From contig NZ_JADKQA010000005.1 in NCBI RefSeq assembly GCF_015351765.1, positions 1 to 64,000 of the forward strand: 64,000 nt of DNA. Direction: 5' to 3'. Both the position numbers and the translations under genes were made by a program. The stretch comes from Clostridium vitabionis. GTDB lineage: Bacteria; Bacillota; Clostridia; Lachnospirales; Lachnospiraceae. Below, piece by piece: positions 7,876 to 16,647 of this stretch (positions are counted from its first letter, which is position 1; each line of letters opens with the position of its first letter). Below the pieces are notes generated by a model. The model had not been told where the DNA came from. It did not search any database and worked only from the letters and a program-made list of their open reading frames with translations.

Positions 7876-8535
7876 TTATGAATACAACATATCCTGCTCG
7901 TTTTCACTATTTCGCCCAAATATGACGACAGCCAATAAAATCAGAACTGCTCCGGCCACACACATCGTATTGATGATCATTTCGATTCTGTTGGCACTGC
8001 GTCCAAGTCCGACAAAATACGGTTTCCAGATACCTTCCGCCAGGAATCCGAAGAGACTTACTGCAGACAGGCCGTACAGCGCACCAGAGAGAATGCCCGC
8101 AAGGATTCCTCTGCTTCCATGTTCTTTCGGAAGATTTCGCAGATTGACCCGTACCGCGAATACCGAAAGTAAAAGGTAAACGACCGAGACAAAAAGGCAA
8201 TACCCCATGGAATCCGGAGTCAGTTCTTCAAAGACAACCGCTCCGATCGCACCCATAAAAACACAGCAGAAAAACGTAATCACTGCACGGGAAACATGCT
8301 TTATGTGCATCAGGACAGCAATTCCCGCCTCGACGAGTGCAAGAAGCACAATAAAACACATCCACGGATGTCCGGGAATCCACGTCTGAATTCCCGGATT
8401 CTGGCTGTAAATAATCAGGCTGGCGATGCCGCCAAGCACATACGGCATATACGCCAGCGTTAGTCCCATGACTGCCAACGCTATACAGACAGCCAGATAG
8501 ATCAGGTAGAGTATGACTCCGAACACGGCCATCAT
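7876..8535 (-). CDS. multi-pass membrane protein, unknown
   Basis: About 219 residues with six or so hydrophobic segments (roughly 5-25, 27-45, 58-78, 85-105, 115-133, 150-170, 185-208). The ATG at 8535 has AAGGAGG seven bases upstream and is preferred over the frame's earlier ATG. No family motif is recognised. It follows the small HTH gene on the same strand by about 20 bases, so the two are probably co-transcribed. Confidence 0.6.
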   Translation of the reverse strand: MMAVFGVILYLIYLAVCIALAVMGLTLAYMPYVLGGIASLIIYSQNPGIQTWIPGHPWMCFIVLLALVEAGIAVLMHIKHVSRAVITFFCCVFMGAIGAVVFEELTPDSMGYCLFVSVVYLLLSVFAVRVNLRNLPKEHGSRGILAGILSGALYGLSAVSLFGFLAEGIWKPYFVGLGRSANRIEMIINTMCVAGAVLILLAVVIFGRNSENEQDMLYS

Positions 8536-8555
8536 GGTAGAACCTCCTTGCAAGA

Positions 8556-8747
8556 CTATTTTTTGATCAGTTTTTCCATCTCCACTTTATAGGCGATCAG
8601 CCGGAGAAGATACCCCGGCATTTTGCGGTGTCCCAGCTCCCAATCCGTGATCGTCGGATAAGGTATGCCGAAATATTCCGCGAATTCCTTTCGATTCATC
8701 CCTGTACTCTCGCGAATGGGCGTGTGAAAAAACGAAAGTTTTTTCAT
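8556..8747 (-). CDS. small helix-turn-helix protein (63 aa)
   Basis: A 63-residue DNA-binding protein. GMNRKEFAEYFGIPYPTITD forms the helix-turn-helix, followed by WELGHRKMPGYLLRLIAYK, a pattern common in transposon-encoded small HTH proteins. The start ATG follows GGAAAAGGACGC. It likely regulates itself and the membrane protein behind it. Upstream (8748-8830) only an AT-rich promoter-like stretch with CCCTT/AAGGG symmetry is seen. Confidence 0.65.
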   Translation of the reverse strand: MKKLSFFHTPIRESTGMNRKEFAEYFGIPYPTITDWELGHRKMPGYLLRLIAYKVEMEKLIKK

Positions 8748-8830
8748 GCGTCCTTTTCCTTTCGTAGATAAAATCAGCTTTTTCCCTTAAAAAGGGTATA
8801 ATTCCCCTTTCCCCATAAATCGGATGCTTA

Positions 8831-10414
8831 TCAGGCAAATGCAACAGTGCTTTTTCTCATCTGCTTGTTGTAAAATTTATAGAGATTCTGTCCGATAGAA
8901 ACCAGAAAGACTTCAAGCACTACGGATTTGAGGCCTCTTCGGACAATTCTTTTATACCATCTGTCATTCTTCATGATACCAAATGTTCCTTCGGCCTGTA
9001 TTGATCGGTTCATTCTGAGAAGCGCTCCGTGGATACTTTCCAGATTGCTGATCACTTCCTTGTGCATAGCTGTGAGTTCCCGGTTGATCCTTACCGTTCG
9101 GTTCTTATCTGTCTTTTTGCATCTCGCCGCATAGGGACAGCCGCGGCAGTCTTCGCATTGATAGATTTCTTCCTGCCTTCCGTACTGATTTCCTCGCACA
9201 TTCCTGCGGTACTGCAGATGAAACGCCTTTCCATTTGGACAGCGCATGATTCCGTCTTTACCGATTGGAAAATTCACTGCACGGAATGGATCGTCATGGT
9301 AGTTCCGGTCTTTCGTCTCTTTCTTGAACATGGGAAATTTCATGTATTTTTCCATTCCGGATTGTTCGCAGAAAATATAGTTGTTGTAGGAGCCATAGCC
9401 TGCATCCGCAACCGGATATTTCGGATAGAAACCATAGACTTTCTTGAATTTATTCATTAACGGGACAAAACAGTCCATGTCTGAGCGGTAGTGATTTACA
9501 TCAACGACTGCGATATATTCGTCGGCGACGCCAACCTGAACATTATAGGCAGGAAGAAGCTGATCATTCCTCATGTAGTCCGTTTTGATCCGCATAAAAG
9601 TGGCGGAGTGATCTGTCTTGGAATAGCTGTTTCTTTCATCACCGCAGATAGAGATCTTTTCAACATACTCTTCAAGCTTGCCGGCATATTCTACAAGTTT
9701 CTCATAATGGCGCTGCTGAATCGTTTTGCGGTGGCCTCTTCCGTGAACGAACTCGGTTTCCTTCAGCTGATACAGTTCAGCATACTTTTCTGCCGCTTCC
9801 CTGATGTACTCGGGAGCGTATTCTGTATTGATACTGAATCGGACATTTGTGTACTGTAATTCGTCGTTGATCGCATTGAACAGCGCTGTTATCTTGTTAA
9901 AGAGCCGGTATCTTGACTTTTCTGTGGCCTTCTTCCAAACCCAGGAGTATTTGTTTGCGTTCGCTTCAAACTTGGAACCATCTATGTAGAGATGCTGAAG
10001 ATCCACGTGTTCTTTCTCGAATATCGTTTTATTTATGTCGTTGAATATTTCTTCGATGGAATCCCCTAGAACCTCATTGATAAAGTATCCAAAAGTGCGA
10101 TAAGACGGAGTTTCGTGCTCCATAAGATACATGAAACGGAGATTGATCCGGCACTGGTCCTCCAGTTCACGCAATGAAATATAGCCATTCATCATGAATC
10201 CGAATAATACTGTTTTCAACATGCTGACCGGGTTATATCTCAGCCTGCCCGTATAATGTTTCGGTAAGCATTTGAGATATTTCTCCAGCTTGATTTCTCC
10301 CATGAATCTGTCAAAAGTCAGCACCGGATCACAAATATCCAGATAATCAGAAATAAGCATTGGCAAAACTGCCTGTTTGGGATTAGAATAAATGTTGTTA
10401 ATATTAAACATCAC
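8831..10414 (-). CDS. IS1182-family transposase
   Basis: A 527-residue DDE transposase. The N-terminal domain (FDRFMGEIKLEKYLKCLP, then YNPVSMLKTVLFGFMMNGY) is typical of IS1182. The catalytic core has LYIDGSKFEANANKY (first D), PVADAGYGSYNN (second D) and SIQAEGTFGIMKND (E). A cysteine-rich insert (QCEDCRGCPYAARCKK) lies near residue 415. Full length and intact. The start could be either of two adjacent ATGs. The element splits the replication genes from the rest of element A but interrupts no recognisable frame. Confidence 0.9.
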   Translation of the reverse strand: MMFNINNIYSNPKQAVLPMLISDYLDICDPVLTFDRFMGEIKLEKYLKCLPKHYTGRLRYNPVSMLKTVLFGFMMNGYISLRELEDQCRINLRFMYLMEHETPSYRTFGYFINEVLGDSIEEIFNDINKTIFEKEHVDLQHLYIDGSKFEANANKYSWVWKKATEKSRYRLFNKITALFNAINDELQYTNVRFSINTEYAPEYIREAAEKYAELYQLKETEFVHGRGHRKTIQQRHYEKLVEYAGKLEEYVEKISICGDERNSYSKTDHSATFMRIKTDYMRNDQLLPAYNVQVGVADEYIAVVDVNHYRSDMDCFVPLMNKFKKVYGFYPKYPVADAGYGSYNNYIFCEQSGMEKYMKFPMFKKETKDRNYHDDPFRAVNFPIGKDGIMRCPNGKAFHLQYRRNVRGNQYGRQEEIYQCEDCRGCPYAARCKKTDKNRTVRINRELTAMHKEVISNLESIHGALLRMNRSIQAEGTFGIMKNDRWYKRIVRRGLKSVVLEVFLVSIGQNLYKFYNKQMRKSTVAFA

Positions 10415-10430
10415 AATTTAATTTTAACAC

Positions 10431-10500
10431 AAAAAGAAGAACCTCGGGCTCTCACGAGTCCTTGGTTCTTCTTTTTATGGGCTGTGTTTTTTCACAGCCC
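10431..10500. terminator. two adjacent hairpins, bidirectional terminator
   Basis: A perfect 13-bp stem AAAAAGAAGAACC/GGTTCTTCTTTTT (10431-10476) is followed by GGGCTGTG/CACAGCCC around a T6 loop (10479-10500). Placed before the transposase gene, they would block read-through into the insertion sequence. The remaining 10501-10696 is AT-rich and shows no gene. Confidence 0.6.
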
Positions 10501-10696
10501 CATTCCTATTCTCCAGATTGTTTTTTTCATCCTCGTCCATGATGATCACCCCTATGTATTTATGCATTGCATATTTTTCTAATTTCATTATATTTATGCT
10601 CTGCATAAATGACAAGCACTTTTCACGTAATCCTCAAATATTCCAGCAATAATGCAGAATTGACGTGCCGGATTACTTACGGCTCTCACTTTTTCT

Positions 10697-11728
10697 TCAG
10701 CGCCTTGCCAGCTCCGGCATGTCATGATTCACTTCTGCCTGATAGTAACCGTCTATCGTCGCCGGTGCATTGAATAAGGCCGCAAGCATGTATTTACGGA
10801 TGTTGCGGACTTTGGTTGTATTAGCCAGGATGCAGTCAATCACGTACTGGATGTGATCATATCGCAGTTTTCGAAAACGCTCCCGGACAAGTTCAACCGG
10901 CAGGCGACTGCTGGCAATCACGATGCTCTCTGACTGCGATGCTTCAATCTCAAGCATCAGCTCACAGATTCCATCAATCATTTCGTCCTGAAACGGGTAT
11001 TTTTGTAGAAGGGCTTCATAATCGATTCTATTTCGGATCTCCCTCATCGGATTCGCCGCTCCTGTAACCGCTCCGCTCTGATTGCCATGATTCTCCAAAG
11101 ATGCCGTCCGGATATTATCTGCCTTCCCCTCCGCCAGAGATACGATAAGATCAGATGAGATAAGCTCCCTCTCCGTCTGATTCATTTCAGTATTACTCTT
11201 ATTATTCTTATTAGGGTTGGTTTTTCCAACCTCTAGAGGTTTATTTTTCAAACTTTCAGAAGTTTGTTTTTCGGACTTCTTGAAGTTTGTTTTTCCAACT
11301 TCTGAGGCAGGTTCCGGCAACTCCTCCGACGACTTTTTCTGCGCTTTTCCGGCATCCGTCGGGATAAAGAAGTTCTTTACATAAATCACGGTAGGTTTTC
11401 CCTGACCTTGCCGCCGCTTCTCAATCAGGCCAATCCCCTTCTCACTGTCCAGCTCGGAGAGCAACTGCACCGCCTTGTTCTTCCTGCAGTTCAGATATTC
11501 CATCGTATCTTCAACGGAAAAATAGATATAAACCCGGTTCTGCGCATCTATCCAGTGATTTTTGACAGACAGACTGATACGGTCCAGCATCAGACCATAC
11601 AATACCTTGGCATCCGTGGACAGATTCCGGAAATAACTGTTCGTAAACAGCTGCTTGGGAATACGGTAGAACGTGAACTGATCCGCTTCGCCTCCAGTGA
11701 AATATTTCAGGATCGGTTTCTCATCCAT
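10697..11728 (-). CDS. replication initiator protein A (RepA_N, DUF6017)
   Basis: A 343-residue protein. The RepA_N winged-helix domain covers about residues 15-115 (DQFTFYRIPKQLFTNSYFRN, LYGLMLDRISLSVKNHWID). A low-complexity linker rich in K, S and N follows, with a repeat-like KTNFKKSEKQTSE/KTNPNKNNKS segment near 140-180. The C-terminal DUF6017-like domain (NRIDYEALLQKYPFQDEM) closes it. Such proteins initiate replication on plasmids and are common on integrative elements with a plasmid-like stage. A Par system lies just upstream. Confidence 0.8.
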   Translation of the reverse strand: MDEKPILKYFTGGEADQFTFYRIPKQLFTNSYFRNLSTDAKVLYGLMLDRISLSVKNHWIDAQNRVYIYFSVEDTMEYLNCRKNKAVQLLSELDSEKGIGLIEKRRQGQGKPTVIYVKNFFIPTDAGKAQKKSSEELPEPASEVGKTNFKKSEKQTSESLKNKPLEVGKTNPNKNNKSNTEMNQTERELISSDLIVSLAEGKADNIRTASLENHGNQSGAVTGAANPMREIRNRIDYEALLQKYPFQDEMIDGICELMLEIEASQSESIVIASSRLPVELVRERFRKLRYDHIQYVIDCILANTTKVRNIRKYMLAALFNAPATIDGYYQAEVNHDMPELARR

Positions 11729-11757
11729 AGCGCCCCCCCTCTCCAGAAGTGCACAAT

Positions 11758-12123
11758 TTACACTTCATGATTACTCGCCGGAAGGAAATTCCGGACATAA
11801 ATCCGATTCGGAAATCCACGGCCCTGCTTTCTCCGCTCAATCAATCCGACCTTCTCCAGCTCCAGAAGGCAACTCTTAACCTTCCTCTCGGACAAATGAA
11901 GCTCCTCTGTGAGTTCCGGCACCGGGTAAATGACATACACATGACCATCTGCGTCCAGCCAGCGGTTTTTTGGAGAGGAGCTCATCCGATCGAATAACAG
12001 CCCGTACAGTATTCTCGACGGATTAGACAGATCTGAGAAATAATCATTGCTGATCAAAGTCTTTGGGATTCGGACAAACTCATACTGCTCCGCTTCACTG
12101 CCCGCGATATAAGAAAACTGCAT
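11758..12123 (-). CDS. RepA_N-domain DNA-binding protein (121 aa)
   Basis: A single RepA_N-type winged helix: YEFVRIPKTLISNDYFSDLS, LYGLLFDRMSSSPKNRWLD, then HLSERKVKSCLLELEKVGLI and RRKQGRGFPNRIYV. ATG at 12123 was chosen because AAGGAGG precedes it; the frame continues upstream into parB. It is a shorter paralogue of the initiator that follows (30 bases further on) and may be its regulator or a truncated copy. Confidence 0.7.
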   Translation of the reverse strand: MQFSYIAGSEAEQYEFVRIPKTLISNDYFSDLSNPSRILYGLLFDRMSSSPKNRWLDADGHVYVIYPVPELTEELHLSERKVKSCLLELEKVGLIERRKQGRGFPNRIYVRNFLPASNHEV

Positions 12124-12136
12124 GCCGCCCTCCTTC

Positions 12137-13108
12137 TTAATCCTGATGATTTTCTGCACTCCATTCCTGCAGGAGCTTTAGAATGACCTCTTTCCTCTGC
12201 TGCCCAGAGAAGTGCGGAGGAAAAAATTGATTGAGCTTCGCACCGGAGAATGTCACACGCCCTGTATCCTTTGGCTTCGGGAGCGCATCATTCATCAGCT
12301 GAATCAGTGTGAACTGTGTCAGTTGCTCCGGGTGATCCACCGCGCGGACTGCCAAGATCTGCTCCTTCTTCAGGAACCCGTTATCCTTCACATACTCATA
12401 GATCCACCCCTGAATCTGCCTGTCGAGATACGAGATCTCCACAGCAAGAGCGATGGCAATCCGCTTCTGATCGACAAATTCCAGGAGACGGGGATCCAAC
12501 TCGGTGAGGCGGATATACCTAAGTACCTGCCTTCCACCCATACCAGCATCTTTTCCTACTTCTTCACTGCTCCAGGCGTCTCGTGACTTCTCGACTTTAT
12601 GTCGAGAAGTGATAGGCTGCTTTTCATTCTCACCCGTTCTAAACTTCTCGCCACCAGGTCGAGAAGTGATATCCTTTCTAGCTCCCTGCCACCTCATGGC
12701 GTCCATCTTCATCTTCAGCGAGAAAGCTCTCTCACTCGGCAGGATTTCCTCGCGCTGCATGTTCGCGTCCACCATTGCGATAGTCGCTTCATCGTCGGTC
12801 ATCGGTTTGATGATCGCCGGGATCGTCGTAAGGCCTGCAAGTTTCGCCGCGTGCATTCTCCGATGTCCGGAGATCATCTCATAGGTTCCCTCATCATCCG
12901 GTCGAACCAGTACCGGCACGAGTACGCCGTGCTGACGTATGCTCTCCACCAGTTCCTGCATCCTGTCATCATCCAAAACCTTAAATGGATGATTCTCAAA
13001 CGGAAAAATCTGATCAATGCGGATTTCTGAAGTCGCGTCCTTTGCAACCGGCGCTCCCAGCAGTTCCTCAACCGACTCAAAATGCACCTTTTCTCTCTTC
13101 GCTGTCAT
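12137..13108 (-). CDS. parB: ParB/Spo0J-family partition protein
   Basis: A 323-residue ParB protein. The N-terminal ParB/Srx fold has IRIDQIFPFENHPFKV, then SGHRRMHAAKLAGL (the GxRR box) and DANMQREEILPSERA. The central HTH is GMGGRQVLRYIRLTELDPRL. It binds centromere-like sites and works with ParA to segregate the circular form of the element. The gene overlaps parA by 32 bases. Between the two conserved boxes the gene encodes a duplicated ITSR segment whose DNA forms two inverted repeats. Confidence 0.88.
   Translation of the reverse strand: MTAKREKVHFESVEELLGAPVAKDATSEIRIDQIFPFENHPFKVLDDDRMQELVESIRQHGVLVPVLVRPDDEGTYEMISGHRRMHAAKLAGLTTIPAIIKPMTDDEATIAMVDANMQREEILPSERAFSLKMKMDAMRWQGARKDITSRPGGEKFRTGENEKQPITSRHKVEKSRDAWSSEEVGKDAGMGGRQVLRYIRLTELDPRLLEFVDQKRIAIALAVEISYLDRQIQGWIYEYVKDNGFLKKEQILAVRAVDHPEQLTQFTLIQLMNDALPKPKDTGRVTFSGAKLNQFFPPHFSGQQRKEVILKLLQEWSAENHQD
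12587..12666. repeat. two CTTCTCG/GTCGAGAAG inverted repeats inside parB
   Basis: CTTCTCGAC-TTTAT-GTCGAGAAG (12587-12609) and a second copy ending in GTCGAGAAG (12644-12666; left arm CTTCTCG) lie within parB. They may be parS-like sites or merely a coding duplication. Confidence 0.5.
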
Positions 13109-13883
13109 TCTCCAGGACCTCCTCTGTCAATTCTCTGTATGCCTTTGCCGCCTTGCCCTGCGGATCGTAATCATAGATATTTTTCGCTGCCTGACTGGTT
13201 TCCGACGCCTTAACAGACATCGGAATCACCATCTGGAAAATCGGGATTGTGCCCCCGTAGGCCTGATTCACCTCTTCCACTATTTCCTTTGCATACAGCG
13301 TTCTTCTGTCCACCATCGTAAACAGAATCCCTTCAATCGTAAGCGCACTGTTGAGGCGCCGCTTCACCGTATAGATCGTCCGGATCAGCTGCTGCAGGCC
13401 GCGAACCGGCAGATATGCCGGCTGTACCGGGATCAGAACACTTCCGGCACAGGCCAGTGCATTTACCGTGAGCATTCCAAGCGACGGCATGCAGTCGATC
13501 AGGATATAGTCGTAATTACTTGAGATCCGCTCCATATAGGAGCGCAGCACCAGCTCGCGGCTCATCGCATTGACCAGAGAAACCTCCGCCGCAGAAAGAT
13601 CGATACTGGAGGGAATCAGATCCATCCGCTCCGCGACAGAATGAATAGCATATCCTTCCGGAATCACTTCGTCATTTACGACTTTCATAAAAATGTCTGT
13701 GATTGTCCCATCCAGTTTGTCCGGCTCACGGAATCCCATGCTGATGGTCAGGGATGCCTGCGGATCGAGATCGATCATAAGAACTTTCTTCCCTGCCTCG
13801 GCAAGACCGGCGCCAAGGTTTACGACTGTAGTCGTCTTGCCGACGCCGCCTTTCTGATTTGCAATGGCCATAATCTTACTCAT
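13077..13883 (-). CDS. parA: ParA-family partition ATPase
   Basis: A 268-residue ParA. The deviant Walker A box ANQKGGVGKTTTVVNLGAGL is at residues 8-27. The Walker A' aspartate is in VLMIDLDPQASLT, and Walker B is in YILIDCMPSLGMLTVNA. Signature LIPVQPAYLPVRGL is also present. The length is that of chromosomal/Soj-type ParA without an N-terminal HTH. It drives partition with ParB. It overlaps mobC upstream by eight bases, so mobC-parA-parB are translationally coupled. Confidence 0.9.
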   Translation of the reverse strand: MSKIMAIANQKGGVGKTTTVVNLGAGLAEAGKKVLMIDLDPQASLTISMGFREPDKLDGTITDIFMKVVNDEVIPEGYAIHSVAERMDLIPSSIDLSAAEVSLVNAMSRELVLRSYMERISSNYDYILIDCMPSLGMLTVNALACAGSVLIPVQPAYLPVRGLQQLIRTIYTVKRRLNSALTIEGILFTMVDRRTLYAKEIVEEVNQAYGGTIPIFQMVIPMSVKASETSQAAKNIYDYDPQGKAAKAYRELTEEVLENDSEERKGAF

Positions 13884-14307
13884 ACTGCCTCTTCCTTTCT
13901 GCCATAAGCCTTTCCAGTTTTTGCAGGTGCATCATCTTGCTGTATTGCGTCTCCTGCATTACCGGCTGTTTTCCTTGCTTCTTCGGCTTCTCCTGAAATG
14001 CCTGCAGGATTTCCAGCATAGTCCGGACCGGCGTCATCAGCTCCTCATCCATTTCCGAGACGGAGTTCAGCCTTTTTAGCTCAGTCAGGATTTCCCTGAG
14101 ATCCTTCCGGAACTGTACCAGCATCAACGCATTTCCAACGGCATTTACCTCATTATGAAGAACTGCATAGATCAGATAATCCTGCTTTGTCCGATATCCC
14201 AGCAGTTTCACTCTGTCATTCAGCTCCGCTTCTTCCTCCGGCGACATGCGAAAGGCGATAGTTCTGGACCGGAGGCGGTTGTGATCATCTTTGTTCTTTT
14301 GCGACAT
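13876..14307 (-). CDS. mobC: MobC-like mobilisation accessory protein
   Basis: A 143-residue protein. RTIAFRMSPEEEAELNDRVK is the ribbon-helix-helix start seen in MobC/relaxosome accessory proteins; the rest is helical (VQFRKDLREILTELKRLN). MobC proteins help the relaxase open oriT. The gene overlaps the integrase by 23 bases. A shorter paralogue holds the same place in element B (28437-28778). No relaxase for this element is inside the window. Confidence 0.7.
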   Translation of the reverse strand: MSQKNKDDHNRLRSRTIAFRMSPEEEAELNDRVKLLGYRTKQDYLIYAVLHNEVNAVGNALMLVQFRKDLREILTELKRLNSVSEMDEELMTPVRTMLEILQAFQEKPKKQGKQPVMQETQYSKMMHLQKLERLMAERKRQYE

Positions 14308-15385
14308 TCAGGATTGCCTCTCTTTCCTTGTTCAGCTCGGATGCCATTTCCGTCTGAATCGACGGGAACAGATGCGCATACCGGTAAGTAATATCCACTG
14401 CCTCATGACCTACCCGGTTACCGATGGCGAGAGCAGAGAATCCCATATTGATCAGTAGCGATACATGACTGTGCCGGAGATCATGAATCCGAATCCGTTT
14501 CACGCCGCTGAGCTTCACTCCACGATCCATCTCATGATGCAGAAAGCTCTTGCTGATGCAGAAGATCCGGTCCGTCGGACCGACCTTATACAGATGGCTC
14601 AGATACTCCTTCACTTCGAGTGTCAGAAATTCAGGCATAATGATGACACGTCTGCTTTTCGGCGTCTTTGGATCTGTGATGACATCCTCGCCGTGAATCC
14701 GCTGAAGAGATTTATTGATGCGGAGCGAATTTTTCTCCAGGTCGAAATCCTCCGGCGTAAGAGCCAGCAGTTCACCGAGACGGACGCCGCACCAGTACAG
14801 AATTTCAAACGCCATATACGTTTCTTCCTTGTCCGCCACCTTCTCAACAAAGGTTTCATATTCTTCCTGTGTCCAGAAACGCATTTCCCCGGTTTCTTCC
14901 TTTCCCATGTTGCCAGCTCTGCGGGCTGCATTAGACCGCAGCCCGTACAGATTCACGGCATGATTCAGAATGGCACTCAGCTGATTGTGAATCGTCTTCA
15001 GATACGTCTTGGAATACCCTTCGCCAAAAGAGTTCCGGTAGTTCAGCAGTTCATTCTGCCAGTTCACAATATCCGACGGTGTTATCTCCGACATTTTCTT
15101 ATTTTTGAAATAAGGAAGGATCTTTGTCCGGATGATGTGCTCCTTGCTGTTCCACGTATTGAGACGGAGGCGCGGTTTCATGTCATTGCTGTAAACCTCA
15201 ACGAAAGAGGAGAATGTCATGGACATGTCATAATGCTTTTGAAGCTTGAATGCCCGCTCCCATTCCACCGCGTCCTGCTTCTTCTCAAAGCCCCGCTTTG
15301 TCTTCTGTTTACGCTCGCCGGTCCAGTCCTCGTAATAAGTTCGGACTTCCCATTTTCCTGTCTTTTCATTCTTGATCACTGCCAT
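14285..15385 (-). CDS. int: tyrosine-type integrase of element A
   Basis: A 366-residue tyrosine recombinase. The N-terminal arm-binding AP2-like domain begins KTGKWEVRTYYEDWTG (residues 8-50). The core-binding SAM-like domain follows (about 60-165). The catalytic domain shows R in CGVRLGELLALTPEDF, HDLRHSHVSLLINMGF, GHE, and the nucleophile in ITYRYAHLFP. All catalytic residues look intact. It would integrate and excise element A with the Xis encoded four bases upstream. About one third to one half similar to the integrase at 28781-29845, judged by eye. Confidence 0.92.
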   Translation of the reverse strand: MAVIKNEKTGKWEVRTYYEDWTGERKQKTKRGFEKKQDAVEWERAFKLQKHYDMSMTFSSFVEVYSNDMKPRLRLNTWNSKEHIIRTKILPYFKNKKMSEITPSDIVNWQNELLNYRNSFGEGYSKTYLKTIHNQLSAILNHAVNLYGLRSNAARRAGNMGKEETGEMRFWTQEEYETFVEKVADKEETYMAFEILYWCGVRLGELLALTPEDFDLEKNSLRINKSLQRIHGEDVITDPKTPKSRRVIIMPEFLTLEVKEYLSHLYKVGPTDRIFCISKSFLHHEMDRGVKLSGVKRIRIHDLRHSHVSLLINMGFSALAIGNRVGHEAVDITYRYAHLFPSIQTEMASELNKEREAILNVAKEQR

Positions 15386-15388
15386 GGA

Positions 15389-15580
15389 TCAGTCCTCTTT
15401 TGCGGAGCTTCCGTAAAATACTTCCTCAAAATACTTACGGCTGATTCTACCTCTTACCGTGTGATACCCCTTGGCAATCATCTCGTCATTCAACTGGCGG
15501 ATGATCTTGTATGCCATGCTGTCCGAAACACCAAGAATCTCCTGAATATCTGCTGCTTTCATAAATCTGCTGTCGTTCAT
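15389..15580 (-). CDS. xis: excisionase-like HTH protein
   Basis: 63 residues from the ATG at 15580, which has AGGAGG upstream. FMKAADIQEILGVSDSMAYK is a helix-turn-helix of the excisionase/AlpA kind, followed by VRGRISRKYFEEVFYG, which matches the element B paralogue. Such proteins bend attachment-site DNA and steer the integrase to excision. It is divergent from the XRE regulator across an operator-bearing gap. Confidence 0.75.
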   Translation of the reverse strand: MNDSRFMKAADIQEILGVSDSMAYKIIRQLNDEMIAKGYHTVRGRISRKYFEEVFYGSSAKED

Positions 15581-15614
15581 TTCGTATCCTCCTGTACGCA
15601 TGTTTTCGTTGTTT

Positions 15615-15672
15615 ACAGTTCATTTATGAACTGTTTTCATGCTCTTATCCTAACAGTTCGTTTTTGAACTGT
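15615..15672. promoter_or_regulatory. two ACAGTTC-palindrome operators
   Basis: Two 20-bp sites (15615-15634 and 15653-15672) share ACAGTTC-n6-GAACTGT; the first is a perfect palindrome. They occupy the gap between xis-int (-) and the XRE regulator (+), the expected place for operators of the XRE protein. Confidence 0.65.
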
Positions 15673-15797
15673 CAATACATCCTGGCAAAAAACATTACAT
15701 TTCTGCACTGTTTTTGATATACTTACTGTAGTTCCGAAGCTCCGGAAGGCTGCTGACGAACAAAGGACCAGACAATCATGTACGAAAGAAGGAAGAT

Positions 15798-16442
15798 ATG
15801 CCTGACAAGGATTCCCTGTTCATCCACTCCATCGGCAGTAAGATCCGTCTCTACCGGAAGTATCGCGGACTGACGCAGAAGGAGCTCGGTGATGCATGTG
15901 GCTTAAATGAATCAACCATCCGAAACTATGAGCTTGGCAACCGGTATCCGGACAAGCAGACCCTGACACAGATTGCTGATACTCTTCACATTGATGTCTT
16001 CAGTCTCCTAGACCCGGATCCCAACGATCCGACCGGAGCCATTCATGTCCTGTTTGACATCGAGCGCTGCTACGGCCTCATTCCAAAGGAAATAGACGGC
16101 CGGCTGTGCCTTGTGCTCGATCAGGACGCAGATGCTGGTGTAAAGAAAACTCTCACCCCCTCTGAAAAGTTAAAACGTCTGCAGTTTCAGGAGAGCCTCG
16201 CCTTATGGGAGCATGTCCGCAAGGTTTACGACGAAGGCAATCTCCTGGACGAGGAATATGACGACTGGAAGAGCGCTTGGCCTGACTTTATCGACAAAGA
16301 CCAGATGTACGGTTATACTCCGAATCCCGAAATCGCAAACAAACTCCAGAAACTGCAGGGTGAGAATAAAACGACTGCCGCACCGGATTCCGGGGCTAAA
16401 GCGAAAAGAAAACGCAAGCCGGAGAAGCAGGATACGGACTGA
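15798..16442 (+). CDS. XRE-family regulator of element A
   Basis: 214 residues. HTH_3 domain at about 12-68 (IGSKIRLYRKYRGLTQKELG, LNESTIRNYELGNRYPDKQ). The remainder is an acidic-then-basic region with FDIERCYGLIPKEIDGRLCL and ends in a lysine/arginine tail. GAAGGAAGATATGCC positions the start. It faces away from xis-int and likely represses or times excision through the palindromes at 15615-15672. Element B carries the same kind of regulator in the same place. Confidence 0.8.
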   Translation: MPDKDSLFIHSIGSKIRLYRKYRGLTQKELGDACGLNESTIRNYELGNRYPDKQTLTQIADTLHIDVFSLLDPDPNDPTGAIHVLFDIERCYGLIPKEIDGRLCLVLDQDADAGVKKTLTPSEKLKRLQFQESLALWEHVRKVYDEGNLLDEEYDDWKSAWPDFIDKDQMYGYTPNPEIANKLQKLQGENKTTAAPDSGAKAKRKRKPEKQDTD

Positions 16443-16458
16443 ACGTGGCTGTGAAGTT

Positions 16459-16484
16459 AAAAAAAGCCGGGTTTCTCACCCGGT
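16459..16484 (-). terminator. terminator, best oriented on minus strand
   Basis: ACCGGGT/ACCCGG stem followed on the minus strand by CTTTTTTT. It would stop transcription coming leftwards from element B. Two more hairpins follow: GTCCCG/CGGGAC near 16502-16515 and GAGAGGCTGTAAACCC/GGGTCTACAGCCTCTC at 16605-16647. Confidence 0.6.
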
Positions 16485-16604
16485 AAATTCATGGAAAACT
16501 GTCCCGAACGGGACAAGATAAAAAGACAGAAGAAAAATTTTACATCATTCATTCAGTGACGACTCATTTTTTTATATTGTCATTGTATTGTCACTGAACA
16601 GAAA

Positions 16605-16647
16605 GAGAGGCTGTAAACCCGCTAAATATAAGGGTCTACAGCCTCTC
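16605..16647. terminator. long hairpin downstream of XRE gene
   Basis: GAGAGGCTGTAAACCC pairs with GGGTCTACAGCCTCTC around an AT-rich loop. It lacks a long T-tract, so it could be a terminator or an integrase-region structure. The wider 16443-16901 gap contains no gene. Confidence 0.4.

Larger units (their letters stand above)
8800..10501. mobile_element. IS1182-family insertion (ends approximate)
   Basis: Bounded by the transposase gene. CCCATAAA occurs at the left (about 8812) and in inverted orientation at the right (about 10475-10482), a weak candidate for inverted-repeat ends. I could not identify a target duplication, so the limits are estimates. Confidence 0.45.

Noticed and set aside
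8718..8740. GTGTGAAAAAACG inside the small HTH gene as an IS1182 end matching the right-hand hairpin
   Set aside because: The shared 11-mer lies within an apparently intact coding gene and is low complexity, so I treat it as chance.
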